DNA of 64,000 bases from Streptosporangium pseudovulgare (GCF_014648055.1 NZ_BMQJ01000018.1:105371-169370), one strand, 5' to 3'. Positions 1 to 8,414 are shown, counted from the stretch's first letter. Program-made: numbers and translations. Notes: generated from the letters alone by a model not told the origin.

Positions 1-33
1 CCGTCCGCGGGCATAATGGATAGGAAAACTATC

Positions 34-48
34 GATAGTGACACTATC
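34..48. promoter_or_regulatory. Inverted repeat, likely operator of the MerR-like gene
   Basis: GATAGTG and CACTATC form a perfect 7-bp inverted repeat around one central base. It lies about 50 bp upstream of a degenerate MerR-type gene. MerR and TetR regulators commonly bind such short dyads in their own promoters; the assignment here is by position only. Confidence 0.45.
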
Positions 49-95
49 CACCATAGACGGTGGAGCTGTCGAATGGACGGAAGGAGACAGGACCG

Positions 96-425
96 ATGCG
101 AATGTCCGATCCCAGCCGGAAGAGCGAGGTGTCCGCGCCCACGGCCAAGTACTGCATCCGGGAGGAGCCGCTGCCCGCCGGCCGCCGCATTTCGGCCGCT
201 CAGGCCGGCTACGACGAGCAGCACCTGCGCCGGCTGCGGCTGATCCGGACCCTGATCGGGGTGTGAGGGCTCTCCGTGGAGGCCGCCCGGCAGGCGCTGG
301 GGGCACTCTCCGAGGAGCAGTCCCGCCCCCACCTCGTGCTCGGTCCGGCCCTCGGCGCGATCCGCCTGCCGGAAGAATCCCCCGGGGAGCCCGATCACCC
401 GGCCGCGGTGGACGCGCTGCTGACA
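96..425 (+). pseudogene. MerR-family transcriptional regulator, interrupted
   Basis: The translation from ATG 96 (AAGGAG about 10 bp upstream) matches the start of actinobacterial MerR regulators: YCIREEPLPAGRR, then YDEQHLRRLRLIRTLIGV, which are the winged-helix and recognition parts. A TGA at 264-266 stops it after 56 codons. The same frame continues with a second MerR-like stretch (GLSVEAARQALGALSEEQ) to about 425, after which the similarity fades. It is therefore a nonsense-mutated, probably 3'-truncated regulator. The 5' end and the operator-like dyad remain. A sequencing error at the TGA would not explain the loss of the C-terminal part. Confidence 0.7.
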
Positions 426-567
426 CCTTCCCGCGGCAGTTCACCCCGCAGGTGCCGGCCGCGGTCGCGAGCGTTTGGTGTTCGCGCACCAATCGAGTGG
501 TGGCCTGGGGGATGCTCGCCGCCATTGCGCCACGGACCCGTCATCCGAAGAACCTACGATCTTGACC

Positions 568-1416
568 GTGACACCTTCGGTTTCGCGTCCCCCGGAAGCG
601 GTACTCGCAGCGTTCGGCATCCGCGCTGATCCAGTGGTACTGCCAGGCGGCAAGGGTGGCACCTGGCGAGCTGACCAGGTGGTCCTCAAGCCCGTGGAGT
701 TCTTGGCGGAGACGCTCTGGCGATCGGAGGTGCTTGCCGCCCTGCCCGACTCGGCCGACTTCAGAATCGCCCGCCCCGTTCGGGCCGTGGACGGGGCATG
801 GGTGATCGACGGCTGGGAAGCATCTCGGCTCATCGAGGGCGTCCCGGATGTCGGGCGTCAGGATGACGTGCTGCGCGCCGGCATCGCCTTTCACACGGCC
901 ATCGCGAGCCTGCCCCGTCCTGAATTCCTGGACCTCCGCGACGACCCGTGGTCCATCGGTGACCGTGTCGCATGGGAGGAACTGCCCGTCCAGGCATGCC
1001 CGCCGGCCCTGGACCTGCTGGAGCCGCTGGTGCGCGCTCGCCGCCCGGTCGATCTCGCCTCGCAAGTGGTTCATGGGGATCTACCCGGCAACGTGCTGTT
1101 CGCGGACGGCTCGCCACCAGCGATCATCGATTGGTCCGTTTACTGGCGCCCCGCATCATGGGCGGCAGCGGTCGCGGTGGTCGATGCATTGTGCTGGTAC
1201 GGCGCTTCACCCGCGTTGGCCGCCCGTTGGTCGCACCTGCCGGCCTGGGGCCAGATGCTGATCCGCGCTCTGATCTACCGGATTGTCACCCACGAAACGG
1301 CATTCGGCTCCCCCGGATGGACACCCGACCAGGTTGCGGCATACCTGCCCACCATCAATCTCGCTGTCGTCCATGCCGACCACGGTGTCGACCAGGCGCA
1401 TCCCCGCAGTCCATGA
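568..1416 (+). CDS. TIGR02569-type kinase-like (aminoglycoside phosphotransferase fold) protein
   Basis: A protein of about 282 residues resembling the actinobacterial TIGR02569 family, a protein-kinase/aminoglycoside-phosphotransferase fold group of unknown substrate. Visible features are the N-terminal LPGGKGGTWRADQVVLKP strand-turn region, the Brenner-like catalytic loop VVHGDLPGNVLF around residue 170, and the metal-binding IIDWSVYWRP after it. The start was chosen at GTG 568 because the family similarity begins at TVTPS; TTG 562 is an alternative, and upstream codons in the frame overlap the MerR remnant. It appears to be transcribed alone. No substrate can be inferred. Confidence 0.8.
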   Translation: MTPSVSRPPEAVLAAFGIRADPVVLPGGKGGTWRADQVVLKPVEFLAETLWRSEVLAALPDSADFRIARPVRAVDGAWVIDGWEASRLIEGVPDVGRQDDVLRAGIAFHTAIASLPRPEFLDLRDDPWSIGDRVAWEELPVQACPPALDLLEPLVRARRPVDLASQVVHGDLPGNVLFADGSPPAIIDWSVYWRPASWAAAVAVVDALCWYGASPALAARWSHLPAWGQMLIRALIYRIVTHETAFGSPGWTPDQVAAYLPTINLAVVHADHGVDQAHPRSP

Positions 1417-1604
1417 CCGATACCCGACACGCCCGAAACGATAAGACCATCGTCTCCTTCCAACCCGCTGCGTGACGATGCCACGGGGACAAGCTTGAAC
1501 AGAGAGGTCGAGATCAGTTCGGATGAGCAGGCGTGCTCGTACCGGCATGGGGTGCCGTAGGGCCGGCCGCCGGTGACCGAGCTGAACGCGCGCGCTCGGC
1601 GGGG

Positions 1605-1799
1605 TCAGCCGGGCGGGCGGTGGACGACCTTGTCCGTCGAGCGGCCGGGATAGACAACGAGCAGGTGCTCCTCCAGCGGCGCGTCGGGGTCGTTCTCGTC
1701 CCACGGCAGCGTGCGGGCGTGGACGCGGAGGCGGTAGTGGCCTGGACCGGCGACGGCCAGGTTGGGCAGCGGCCCGGCCGGCCCGGGCGCGGCGAGCAT
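1605..1799 (-). pseudogene. C-terminal remnant of a hypothetical actinobacterial protein
   Basis: This 64-codon frame contains GPGHYRLRVHAR followed by an acidic stretch and EEHLLVVYPG. That pattern is typical of the C-terminal end of a conserved hypothetical beta-rich protein in actinomycetes. No N-terminal portion is found upstream, where a terminator-like hairpin sits instead. It is probably a leftover fragment rather than a functional small protein; the function of the parent family is unknown to me. Confidence 0.4.
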
Positions 1800-1803
1800 C
1801 GGT

Positions 1804-1843
1804 GTTCCCGCCTCCCGCCCCGGACAGGTAGGGCGGCGGGAAC
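1804..1843 (-). terminator. Terminator-like hairpin downstream of the GNAT gene
   Basis: GTTCCCGCC (1804-1812) pairs perfectly with GGCGGGAAC (1835-1843), and the stem is extended inward by CCGCCC/GGGCGG after a short bulge. It starts 27 bp past the stop of the minus-strand acetyltransferase gene. There is no long T tract, as is common in high-GC actinomycetes. Confidence 0.5.
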
Positions 1844-1869
1844 CGACGCGGACAGCGTCGTGGGGGGGG

Positions 1870-2304
1870 TTACCTCGGCTGCCAGCGACCGATCTTCTTG
1901 CTGATGAGCGTGGCGCCGATGCGTGTGTAGAACCGCTGCGCCGCCTCGTTGGTCTCGGCGACCTCCCAGCGGATCACCTTGCCGCCGGCGGCTTCGGCTG
2001 CCGCGCGCATCAGCTGTTCTCCCGCGCCACGGCCGCGTTCGGTGCCGGTCACGTACAGGTCGTCCAGATGGAGGTAGTTTTCGCCGGACCAGAAGCTGAT
2101 TCGCTCCAGCCAGGAGACGTAGCCGATCGCCTGGGTGTCCCGTTCGGCGAGCAGGTAGGTGACCTCCGGGCGGGCCAGCAGCCGCTGCAGGTCGGCGACG
2201 GTGACGGTGACGGCCCATGCCCGGTCTTGGTGCTTGGCCAGTTCGCTGATGAGGCCGTGCACGGTGGAGGCGTCCTCGGGGGTGGCACGCCGGATCGAGA
2301 TCAT
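1870..2304 (-). CDS. GNAT-family N-acetyltransferase
   Basis: A 144-residue GCN5-related N-acetyltransferase expected to move an acetyl group from acetyl-CoA to an amine; the acceptor is unknown. It starts IRRATPEDASTVHGLI, has the beta-4 segment LHLDDLYV, and has the acetyl-CoA pyrophosphate loop as ERGRGAGEQLM (Q/R-x-x-G-x-G/A form). It ends with NEAAQRFYTRIGA, the usual late motif with the conserved Tyr. The length is normal for the fold. ATG 2304 follows GGAAAGGA. It lies downstream of the oxidoreductase remnant on the same strand and has its own hairpin terminator. Confidence 0.9.
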   Translation of the reverse strand: MISIRRATPEDASTVHGLISELAKHQDRAWAVTVTVADLQRLLARPEVTYLLAERDTQAIGYVSWLERISFWSGENYLHLDDLYVTGTERGRGAGEQLMRAAAEAAGGKVIRWEVAETNEAAQRFYTRIGATLISKKIGRWQPR

Positions 2305-2448
2305 CGTGGTCCTTTCCGCGGGGTGGGGTTTGGTGCGGCGGCGTGCAGGCTCAACTCGGCCATGGGAGTCCTTCGTGGCCGGAGGGCACCCGGGCAGTCG
2401 CCTCGCGTCCTGTCTTGCCTCGTGCTCCGGTCACCGGCACCGTTCGGG

Positions 2449-2739
2449 TCATGCGTGCTCCCGGAGCCGGACGATGGCCTTGCCGATCGTGGGCGCTGCG
2501 CTGTGCAGCAGGCCCAGCAGGGCTTCGGGTACCCGCTCGATGTCGTCCAGCACCGTCTGGCGGTGGCGGATCTCGCCCGAGCACACCCAGGAACCCGCTG
2601 TGTGTTGCGAACCAGGACCTGACCGGGCTGCAATTCGGGAATCCGGGCCTCGACCAGCGCGAAGTCGTCGGCTGACGCCTTCGCCGGCGGCCGTCGTGTC
2701 AGGTGCCACTCCCGGGCCCGCCCCTTGCCGGTGACTGTC
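2449..2739 (-). pseudogene. Zinc-type (MDR) NADP-dependent oxidoreductase, internally deleted
   Basis: Only the two ends of a medium-chain quinone-oxidoreductase-like enzyme of about 335 residues survive. The N-terminal part (REWHLTRRPPAKASADDFAL, then PELQPGQVLVRNT) lies at about 2600-2739, and its initiator appears to be ACG instead of ATG. In another frame at about 2449-2595 is the C-terminal part (TVLDDIERVPEALLGLL, then GKAIVRL). The whole Rossmann domain is missing. It is divergent from an intact MarR regulator, and the dyad between them suggests it was once that regulator's target. Confidence 0.7.
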
Positions 2740-2762
2740 GTCGGGACATCCCTTCCATAGAT

Positions 2763-2814
2763 ACTTGATGCACTCAAGCATCTAGCCTGGCGTACATACT
2801 TGAGTGCATCAAGT
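2763..2814. promoter_or_regulatory. Paired MarR-type operator
   Basis: A 16-base sequence, ACTTGATGCACTCAAG at 2763-2778, returns in inverted orientation at 2799-2814. Each copy is itself a near-palindrome (CTTGA-N5-TCAAG). The pair lies between the MarR gene (start 2832) and the divergent oxidoreductase remnant, as in MarR-autoregulated enzyme pairs. Confidence 0.75.
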
Positions 2815-2831
2815 TCTTGTAGAGTGGCCCC

Positions 2832-3284
2832 ATGGCCGTACCGACTGGGCCCGTCACCGCGTCGACCGATGCCGAACGGGCGATGTTCGACTTCGTTGAC
2901 GCCTACGACCGCGCCTATGAAACCGCGGCCCTGGAGCACGGGCTGAGCGTGGCGCAGGCCTGCGTGCTGGGGCGGCTGACCCGGCAGATCGGGATGGGAG
3001 AACTGGCCGACGAACTCGGTTGCGACGCGTCCAACATCACTCAGATCATCAGCAGGCTCGAGGCGCGCGATCTCGTCCGCCGTCGCCCCCACCCCGACGA
3101 CCGCCGCTCCCGGCAGATCGTCCGGACCCCCAACGGAACCATCCTCTACGCCGCCTTCGAGGAGTCCTTCGAGTTCGCCCGGTCCGCCGTCGCCAATCTG
3201 AGTGCCTGCGAACAGGACCAGCTGGCCACCCTGCTCCGCAAGGCCCTCAACGGAGCACGAGAACCGAACAGCCAACCCACTTGA
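2832..3284 (+). CDS. MarR-family transcriptional regulator
   Basis: A 150-residue winged-helix repressor. Helical dimerisation segments flank the DNA-binding domain: ALEHGLSVAQACVLGRL, then the helix-turn-helix MGELADELGCDASNITQII, and the wing with the MarR signature RRRPHPDDRRSRQI (D-x-R motif). The length is typical. The start at ATG 2832 lies 17 bp after the right operator half, and only a weak purine-rich site precedes it. The regulator is intact although its divergent neighbour is reduced to two ends, so it may now control only itself or distant genes. MarR proteins usually sense phenolic or oxidising compounds; the ligand here is unknown. Confidence 0.92.
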   Translation: MAVPTGPVTASTDAERAMFDFVDAYDRAYETAALEHGLSVAQACVLGRLTRQIGMGELADELGCDASNITQIISRLEARDLVRRRPHPDDRRSRQIVRTPNGTILYAAFEESFEFARSAVANLSACEQDQLATLLRKALNGAREPNSQPT

Positions 3285-3953
3285 GGCGTGGTGGGTGATG
3301 CGGTCCGGTGAGCACGATGGGGCGGGCGGTTCCACAAACGATGCCTCGGGCATCGGCATCGGGCCGATCCGTGGTCCAGCGGAGCACATGACCGCCTTTC
3401 CACGAAACGCACCGCCCACCGTTTCACTTCAGGAAACGGCCCTTCCGTGAAGTAACCGGCTCCGTGCCGTCTCTCACCCCCAGCTCGGCCCCGCCTGATG
3501 CAGACCCTGATCGCGGCGAACTCCCTTCACGAAAGATGCTCCGCCCGCCAGTGGCCCTGGATGAGGACCTGTGACAGGCCACAGCCGGTCCCCCGAGGTG
3601 CGCCGCCCCATCCCATGCGGCCTGGCATTCGGCGACGTGCCGGCATCAACGAGATCAACCCGTTCGGGGCGTGTGACAGCGTTGCTTACCCGATTCGACG
3701 TTGTCGTCGCTCGTGATCAACACCGTGAGCGAACCGACAGCTGCGTCATGGGGCTCCAACATCACCGCAGGCCAGGCATGGCATGGGAACCTCCGCGGTC
3801 CGTTTCTGGCGCGTTCCGGCCGGCCCTCTCAAGAGGCCATACGCCCGAAATATGAGGATATGCAGGGTTCTCCGCCCCTCATGTCGATGTCACCATTGGG
3901 GCAGCCCTGGCCGGCCACCGCTCCTTGCGCTTGCGGATGAGGAGTCATCGCGT
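3285..3953. other. Gene-free stretch with one imperfect dyad
   Basis: No recognisable gene or remnant was seen on either strand. The only structure noted is ACTTCAGGAA (3426-3435) facing TTCCGTGAAGT (3443-3453), an imperfect inverted repeat with one extra base in the right arm. It could be a terminator for the MarR gene or an operator. Confidence 0.4.
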
Positions 3954-5441
3954 ATGAACCCCAACACCACGCTGGGAGCGTTCGCTCTCATGACGGTCGT
4001 CGCCATGGGCGGGACGGCGCCGGCGAGCGGCGCGCAGACCACGGGCACGGTGTCCCGGCTCGCCACGGCACACGGTGCGGGTACGGACGGGAACCTCTCC
4101 CCCGGCCAGGCGCTTCTCGGCTCAGGCAACAGTCACTTCAACGGCAACCCGGTGACCATCCAGACCACGTACTCCGGGGGCCTGTACTCCCTGAGCGACC
4201 CCACCCGCCCCGGCCTGAACTGCGGCCGTTTCAACGGCCCCGTCTTCACCAAGCCGACCGACACCTGGGGCGACGGAACGGCCCTCGGCCTGGAGACCGC
4301 CTGCGTCGACGTCATGTTCGCCGCGCAGAAGCACTGGGACATGCTGCGCGACTGGCTGGGACGCAACGGCGTCGACGGAGCCGGCCACGCCTATCCGGCG
4401 TCCGTCGGCCTGAACCAGGTCGAGGCCTACTGGAACGGCGTCCGCACCGCCTTCGGTTACAACAGCGCCCACACCAAGCAGCTCACCTCCCTCGACGTGG
4501 TCGGCTTCGTGTACGGCGGCATCGTCTACGAGAAAACCGGTTCCTACGGCGGCGACGGTCTGGAGGCGCAGTCCCTCAACCGGTCGGCCAACGAGATCTT
4601 CGGCACCCTGACCGAGCACTACGTCGGCCACCCCCTGGCCCTGGACGAGCCGGACTACCTGATCGGCGAGGAGGTGAACGTGGACGGCGGGGGACCGATG
4701 ATGCACATGTACGACCCCTCACTGACGAATCATCGGAGCTGTTACCCTCTGCCCCAGGGCACGCTCCCCGACAGCGGACCGCAGGATCACTGGTTCTACC
4801 TGCTCGCCGAGGGCACCAACCCGCCGGGCGAACCCGCCAGCCCGGTCTGCGCGGGCCCGTCCTCACTGACCGGCATCGGCATCCAGAAAGCCGCCCGGAT
4901 CTTCTACCAGGGGCTCCAGCGCAAGGCCCTTGGCTGGTCGTACGCCAGGGCACGCCTGGCCACCGTACTGGCCGCCAAAAACCTCTACGGCTGCGCCGAG
5001 GTGAACGCGACCAAGGCCGCGTGGACCGCCATCCGCGTCGCTCCCCAGGCCGGCGAGCCGACCTGCCCGTTGCCCACCCCTCCTCCTTCCGCTGCTCCCA
5101 GCCCTGCCAGTCCTTCCGGCCCCTCCCCCTCCCTGTCCCCCAGCGAGATCACGGTCACCCCGCCCTCGGCCAGAGTCAGCCCCGGCGGATCCACCACCGT
5201 CCGGTTGACATCCTCTCCCCCTGAAGGGAGGAGATTCCCACGGTCACCCGCAGGAGTTCCTGTTTCATCGGGCCGCGCCTCCCCGGAAGCCTCCGGGGCC
5301 GGTCTCACCGACCCTCCGCAGGCGTTTCACCCGTCCGCCAGGATGCTGCCTGAGGTGCCGGCCCGGCGGGTCATCGCGTGCCTGAGCGCCCTGGAAGCCG
5401 GAACGGTGGCCTGTCTGCAGGGCGGCCACCCGGCTCCGTGA
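3954..5441 (+). CDS. Secreted thermolysin-like (M4) protein lacking the zinc site, C-terminus replaced
   Basis: The similarity is to the mature domain of actinomycete M4 metallopeptidases: SHFNGNPVTIQTTYSGGLYS, DTWGDGTA, AQKHWDMLRDWLGRNG, TSLDVVG, NEIFGTLTEHYVG, DYLIGEEV, FYLLAEG. The catalytic features are missing. HExxH is FVYGG (about residues 183-187), the glutamate-ligand segment NEAxxD reads NRSANE, and the GGVHxNSG segment is gone. A signal peptide is present (residues 1-27), but there is no FTP/PepSY propeptide. After a Pro/Ser-rich linker and the start of a beta domain (residue about 417) the frame enters an IS200/IS605-type end, so the last 78 or so residues are foreign. ATG 3954 follows GAGGAG. 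It is likely a secreted non-enzymatic pseudopeptidase or a decaying gene. Confidence 0.8.
   Translation: MNPNTTLGAFALMTVVAMGGTAPASGAQTTGTVSRLATAHGAGTDGNLSPGQALLGSGNSHFNGNPVTIQTTYSGGLYSLSDPTRPGLNCGRFNGPVFTKPTDTWGDGTALGLETACVDVMFAAQKHWDMLRDWLGRNGVDGAGHAYPASVGLNQVEAYWNGVRTAFGYNSAHTKQLTSLDVVGFVYGGIVYEKTGSYGGDGLEAQSLNRSANEIFGTLTEHYVGHPLALDEPDYLIGEEVNVDGGGPMMHMYDPSLTNHRSCYPLPQGTLPDSGPQDHWFYLLAEGTNPPGEPASPVCAGPSSLTGIGIQKAARIFYQGLQRKALGWSYARARLATVLAAKNLYGCAEVNATKAAWTAIRVAPQAGEPTCPLPTPPPSAAPSPASPSGPSPSLSPSEITVTPPSARVSPGGSTTVRLTSSPPEGRRFPRSPAGVPVSSGRASPEASGAGLTDPPQAFHPSARMLPEVPARRVIACLSALEAGTVACLQGGHPAP
5206..5300. mobile_element. IS200/IS605-type (tnpB element) end with hairpin
   Basis: TCCTCTCCC and GGGAGGAGA around CCTGAA form a hairpin with one wobble pair and one mismatch at about 5211-5234. 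The context GACATCCTC...GAAGGG...GATTCCCACGG is the arrangement I associate with the ends of actinobacterial tnpB-only IS605-group elements. The following bases (AGGAGTTCCTGTTTCATCGG) fit that memory. No tnpB is present. The fragment interrupts the M4-like gene. The family assignment is from memory and was not searched. Confidence 0.55.
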
Positions 5442-5451
5442 GCTGGTGCGG

Positions 5452-8163
5452 TCAGCTTCGCGTCAGGTCTCCGTCAGGTCCCGGAAGTCGACTGCTGTCA
5501 GGTGAGGCTCCCACCCGGGGCTCGTGCGCGGACAGGCCCTCGGCCGGGAGCGGGCGCTGGGCCTCAAGGACGGCGGATATCCGCCGGGCCTCCATCGGCA
5601 CGTTCTGGATCACGGCCAACTCGTGAGCACGGCGCAGGCAGGCATCCGCTTCGGCCGGGCGCCGCAGAGCGGTGAGACTGTCGGCGCGCAGGCACAGTGC
5701 CACTCGTTCCAGCACCCGGTCGCCATAGCGGCGAGCGTCATCGAGGAGCCGTGTCGACAGCGTCTCCGCGTCAGCGTGGCGACCGGCTCTCACCGCAGTG
5801 TGAAGGTCGGACAGCGAGATCAGCAAGGACATGCGCGGGTTGCCTGCCGCAAGCTTCATGGCCTTGTCCAGCATCGGGCGTGGGTCGCCCCCATCGAGGG
5901 GGGCCAAGCGCGCGAGCAGGACGGCCTCGCTGAGGGCGTCACCCACCCCGGCGGCCATCGACACGGCCTGGGTGAGGTGCGCCAGGGCGGCTTCTGCGCC
6001 CCCCAGCGCCAGCTCCGCGGCGCTGAGGTTGGCCAGCGTCAGCGCCTTGACGGAGCTCTCGCCCAGCAACGGCAGCGCTTCCTCGGCCAGGGCGAGGACC
6101 TTTTCGTGCCGATACTGAAACGCCTCGACCGCGCACAACGAGGCGAGCATCGCCCCCACACCTTGCATCTCGTCGTGGTCGCGGCACACCCGTAGAGCCA
6201 GCTGCGAGGTCTGCTCCCAGTCCACGAACTGTCCGTGGATCTCGAACAGCCGAACCCCGGCCAGCGCGAGGTCCCAGCACATGGCGGCGTATCCGCGTTC
6301 GGCGGCGTGACGAATGCCGGCGATCAGGGTCTCGCGCTCGGCCGCCATCCACGCCATCGGCTCATCGGGCAGCACCCGACCCCGCGGCCGCCAATGCGGG
6401 GCGCCGCTGTCCAAAAGGCGGAACCCGCCCCCGTATTCACGCTCACAGGCGTCTTTGGCGAGCGCCAGCAGGCACGACAGGAAGCGATCACGAACGCTGT
6501 CCTGCACCGGCCCGCTCCCGGCACGCTCGCGGGCCAGCAGCCGGATCAGATCATGAAAGCGATATCGCTCCTGTCCGGCGACGTCGAGGCCCTCAGGTTG
6601 GAGGAGTTGCCGTTCGGCCAACCGTTCCAGCAGGTCCCCGCCTGCGCTGACAGGCACCGCCAGCAGGGCGGCGGCCATCCAGGCGGTGAAGGTGGGCACC
6701 GGCACCAGACCAAGCCGCTCGAACAGGGCCCGCTCAACGTCGGGCAGGTCCTGATAGCCGGCCTCCAGGCCGGCGCGCACGTCCAGTTCACCCACGCGCA
6801 GCTCATCCAGCCGCCGTTCCTCGGTGAGTCTCGCGGCCAAAATCTCCGGGGTCCAGCCGGGCCGGGTCACCAGCCGGGCGCCGGCCACGCGAAGGGCGAG
6901 CGGCAGCCTGGCGCACAGCTCGACCAGCGGGGCCGCATGGCCCGGCTCGATGCGGGCGATCCGGCTCACCAGCAGCGTGGCGTCGGCGGGAGGCAGCACA
7001 TCAAGCCGGATCGGCAACGCCCCGCAGTCGGCGACCAGCTTCTCGAATCTGCTGCGCCCGGTGACCACCGTCACGCAGCCTGATGCTCCTGGAAGGAGCG
7101 GCTCCACGTGCACGGACCCGGGCGCGTTGTCGACGATGATGAGCATCCGCCGCTCCGCCAGGACCTGGCGGTACAGCACGATGCGGGCGGTGTGGTCCTC
7201 AGGGATGAGGATGACGCCGAGCGCGGCCAGAAAGCGGGGCAACACATCGGTTGCGGGGTACCGGCCGAGATCGGCATAGAGCTGCCCGTCGGGGAAATGG
7301 CCGCTGGAACGATGGGCCCAGTGCAGCGCCAACCCGGATTTGCCGACGCCGCCGACTCCGCTGATGACGGCCACGTTCGCCGGGCCGTGCAGGAGCCGAT
7401 CCAGCACGGCCAGTTCCTTGGTACGGCCGGTGAAGGCATGCACGTCGGGCGGCAGCAGGCGGGGGGCCGGATCGTGGCGGAGCAGCTCCTCATGGAGGCG
7501 GCGCAGCGGGCCGCTCGGCTCGACGCCGAGTTCCTCCACCAGCTTGGCGCGGGTCTGCCCGTACAGCCGGAGTGCTTCAGCGGGGCGACCGGCCGCGGCC
7601 AGGGCACGCAACCACAGCTCGATGAACGATTCACGCAGCGGTTGTTCGGCCACCGCGGTGGCCATGTCACCGGCGCATTCGGCGAAGCGCCCCAACAGCA
7701 TCAGAGCCTTCGCACGTGCCTCGATCGCCCCCAGCCGTGCCTCCTGCAGTACGGCGGCCTCGACTTTGATCTCCTCCAGATCGTGCACCCCGCCGTACGG
7801 CGCGCCCCGCCACAGGGCCAATGCCTGATCCAGCAAGGGCAAGGCGCGCTCGGCCGGCTCGGCGGCGGCGCGCTGGATCAACTGTGTGAACTGGAGCGCG
7901 TCCAGCTCGTCATCGGCGACGATCAGCATGTAGCCGCCGCCGCGGCGCACCAGCCTGTCTCCGACCATGGCGCGTAATCGATGCAGATGCCAGCGGAAGG
8001 TGCTCGGCGAAGGTGCCGCGGACGGCCATGCCGCCTGCGCCAAGGCGTCGCCCGACACCGGCCGGTTGGCGTGGCACGCCAGCACCGCCAGCAAGGACAG
8101 CTGCTTGCCGGCCGGAATTGTCGTGCCGTCGACCGTTACCGCCCCGAGAACCCCGAAATCCAC
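5452..8163 (-). CDS. AfsR/SARP-type regulator (BTAD, NB-ARC ATPase, TPR)
   Basis: A 903-residue multidomain regulator. An OmpR-like winged helix is at residues 1-90 (FGVLGAVTVDG, STFRWHLHRLRAMVG) and a BTAD helical domain at about 95-245 (ALPLLDQALALWRGAPYGG, VEELGVEPSGPLRRLHEEL). The NTPase starts with FTGRTKEL, has Walker A GVGGVGKS and the NB-ARC pattern (RFHDLIRLLARERA), and C-terminal TPR-like helices follow. AfsR-like proteins activate secondary-metabolism or differentiation genes on DNA repeats. The GTG start lacks a ribosome site; CATAAT (complement of 8171-8176) lies seven bases before it, so the mRNA may be leaderless. No biosynthetic cluster adjoins it. The C-terminus abuts the IS605-type end. 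Confidence 0.9.
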   Translation of the reverse strand: MDFGVLGAVTVDGTTIPAGKQLSLLAVLACHANRPVSGDALAQAAWPSAAPSPSTFRWHLHRLRAMVGDRLVRRGGGYMLIVADDELDALQFTQLIQRAAAEPAERALPLLDQALALWRGAPYGGVHDLEEIKVEAAVLQEARLGAIEARAKALMLLGRFAECAGDMATAVAEQPLRESFIELWLRALAAAGRPAEALRLYGQTRAKLVEELGVEPSGPLRRLHEELLRHDPAPRLLPPDVHAFTGRTKELAVLDRLLHGPANVAVISGVGGVGKSGLALHWAHRSSGHFPDGQLYADLGRYPATDVLPRFLAALGVILIPEDHTARIVLYRQVLAERRMLIIVDNAPGSVHVEPLLPGASGCVTVVTGRSRFEKLVADCGALPIRLDVLPPADATLLVSRIARIEPGHAAPLVELCARLPLALRVAGARLVTRPGWTPEILAARLTEERRLDELRVGELDVRAGLEAGYQDLPDVERALFERLGLVPVPTFTAWMAAALLAVPVSAGGDLLERLAERQLLQPEGLDVAGQERYRFHDLIRLLARERAGSGPVQDSVRDRFLSCLLALAKDACEREYGGGFRLLDSGAPHWRPRGRVLPDEPMAWMAAERETLIAGIRHAAERGYAAMCWDLALAGVRLFEIHGQFVDWEQTSQLALRVCRDHDEMQGVGAMLASLCAVEAFQYRHEKVLALAEEALPLLGESSVKALTLANLSAAELALGGAEAALAHLTQAVSMAAGVGDALSEAVLLARLAPLDGGDPRPMLDKAMKLAAGNPRMSLLISLSDLHTAVRAGRHADAETLSTRLLDDARRYGDRVLERVALCLRADSLTALRRPAEADACLRRAHELAVIQNVPMEARRISAVLEAQRPLPAEGLSAHEPRVGASPDSSRLPGPDGDLTRS

Positions 8164-8414
8164 TCAGCCGATTATGAGGTTCCCCGAGCAGGCAATCCAT
8201 ATCCCGTCCTGAAGAGGCCGACCATTATGCGAGCAGCAGGTGTGGTCCAGGCTCCTCGTCGAGGAGGCTTGGAAGGTGAGGTGGCTGCCGCCGGCAGGCT
8301 CCGATCCCGTCCGTGCGTTGACGTCGCGGTCGAATGGATCCGATGACGCCTCTGCTTGAGAGGCCCGCGCGTGTCTTGGCCCCCTGGAGCCGTGTTGGTC
8401 GGTGCGGCAGAGCC

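Noticed and set aside
1762..2622. 286-codon plus-strand frame over the GNAT gene
   Set aside because: The minus-strand GNAT protein has complete motifs and a ribosome site; this frame has none.
2301..3419. 372-codon minus-strand frame across the MarR gene
   Set aside because: It overlaps the MarR gene and contains only the 45-residue oxidoreductase remnant as real protein sequence; the rest is shadow.
8247..8272. Hairpin CCAGGCTCCTC/GAGGAGGCTTGG as a terminator
   Set aside because: It lies upstream of both neighbouring genes' starts or within remnant DNA, with a bulge and no T tract; no gene ends there.
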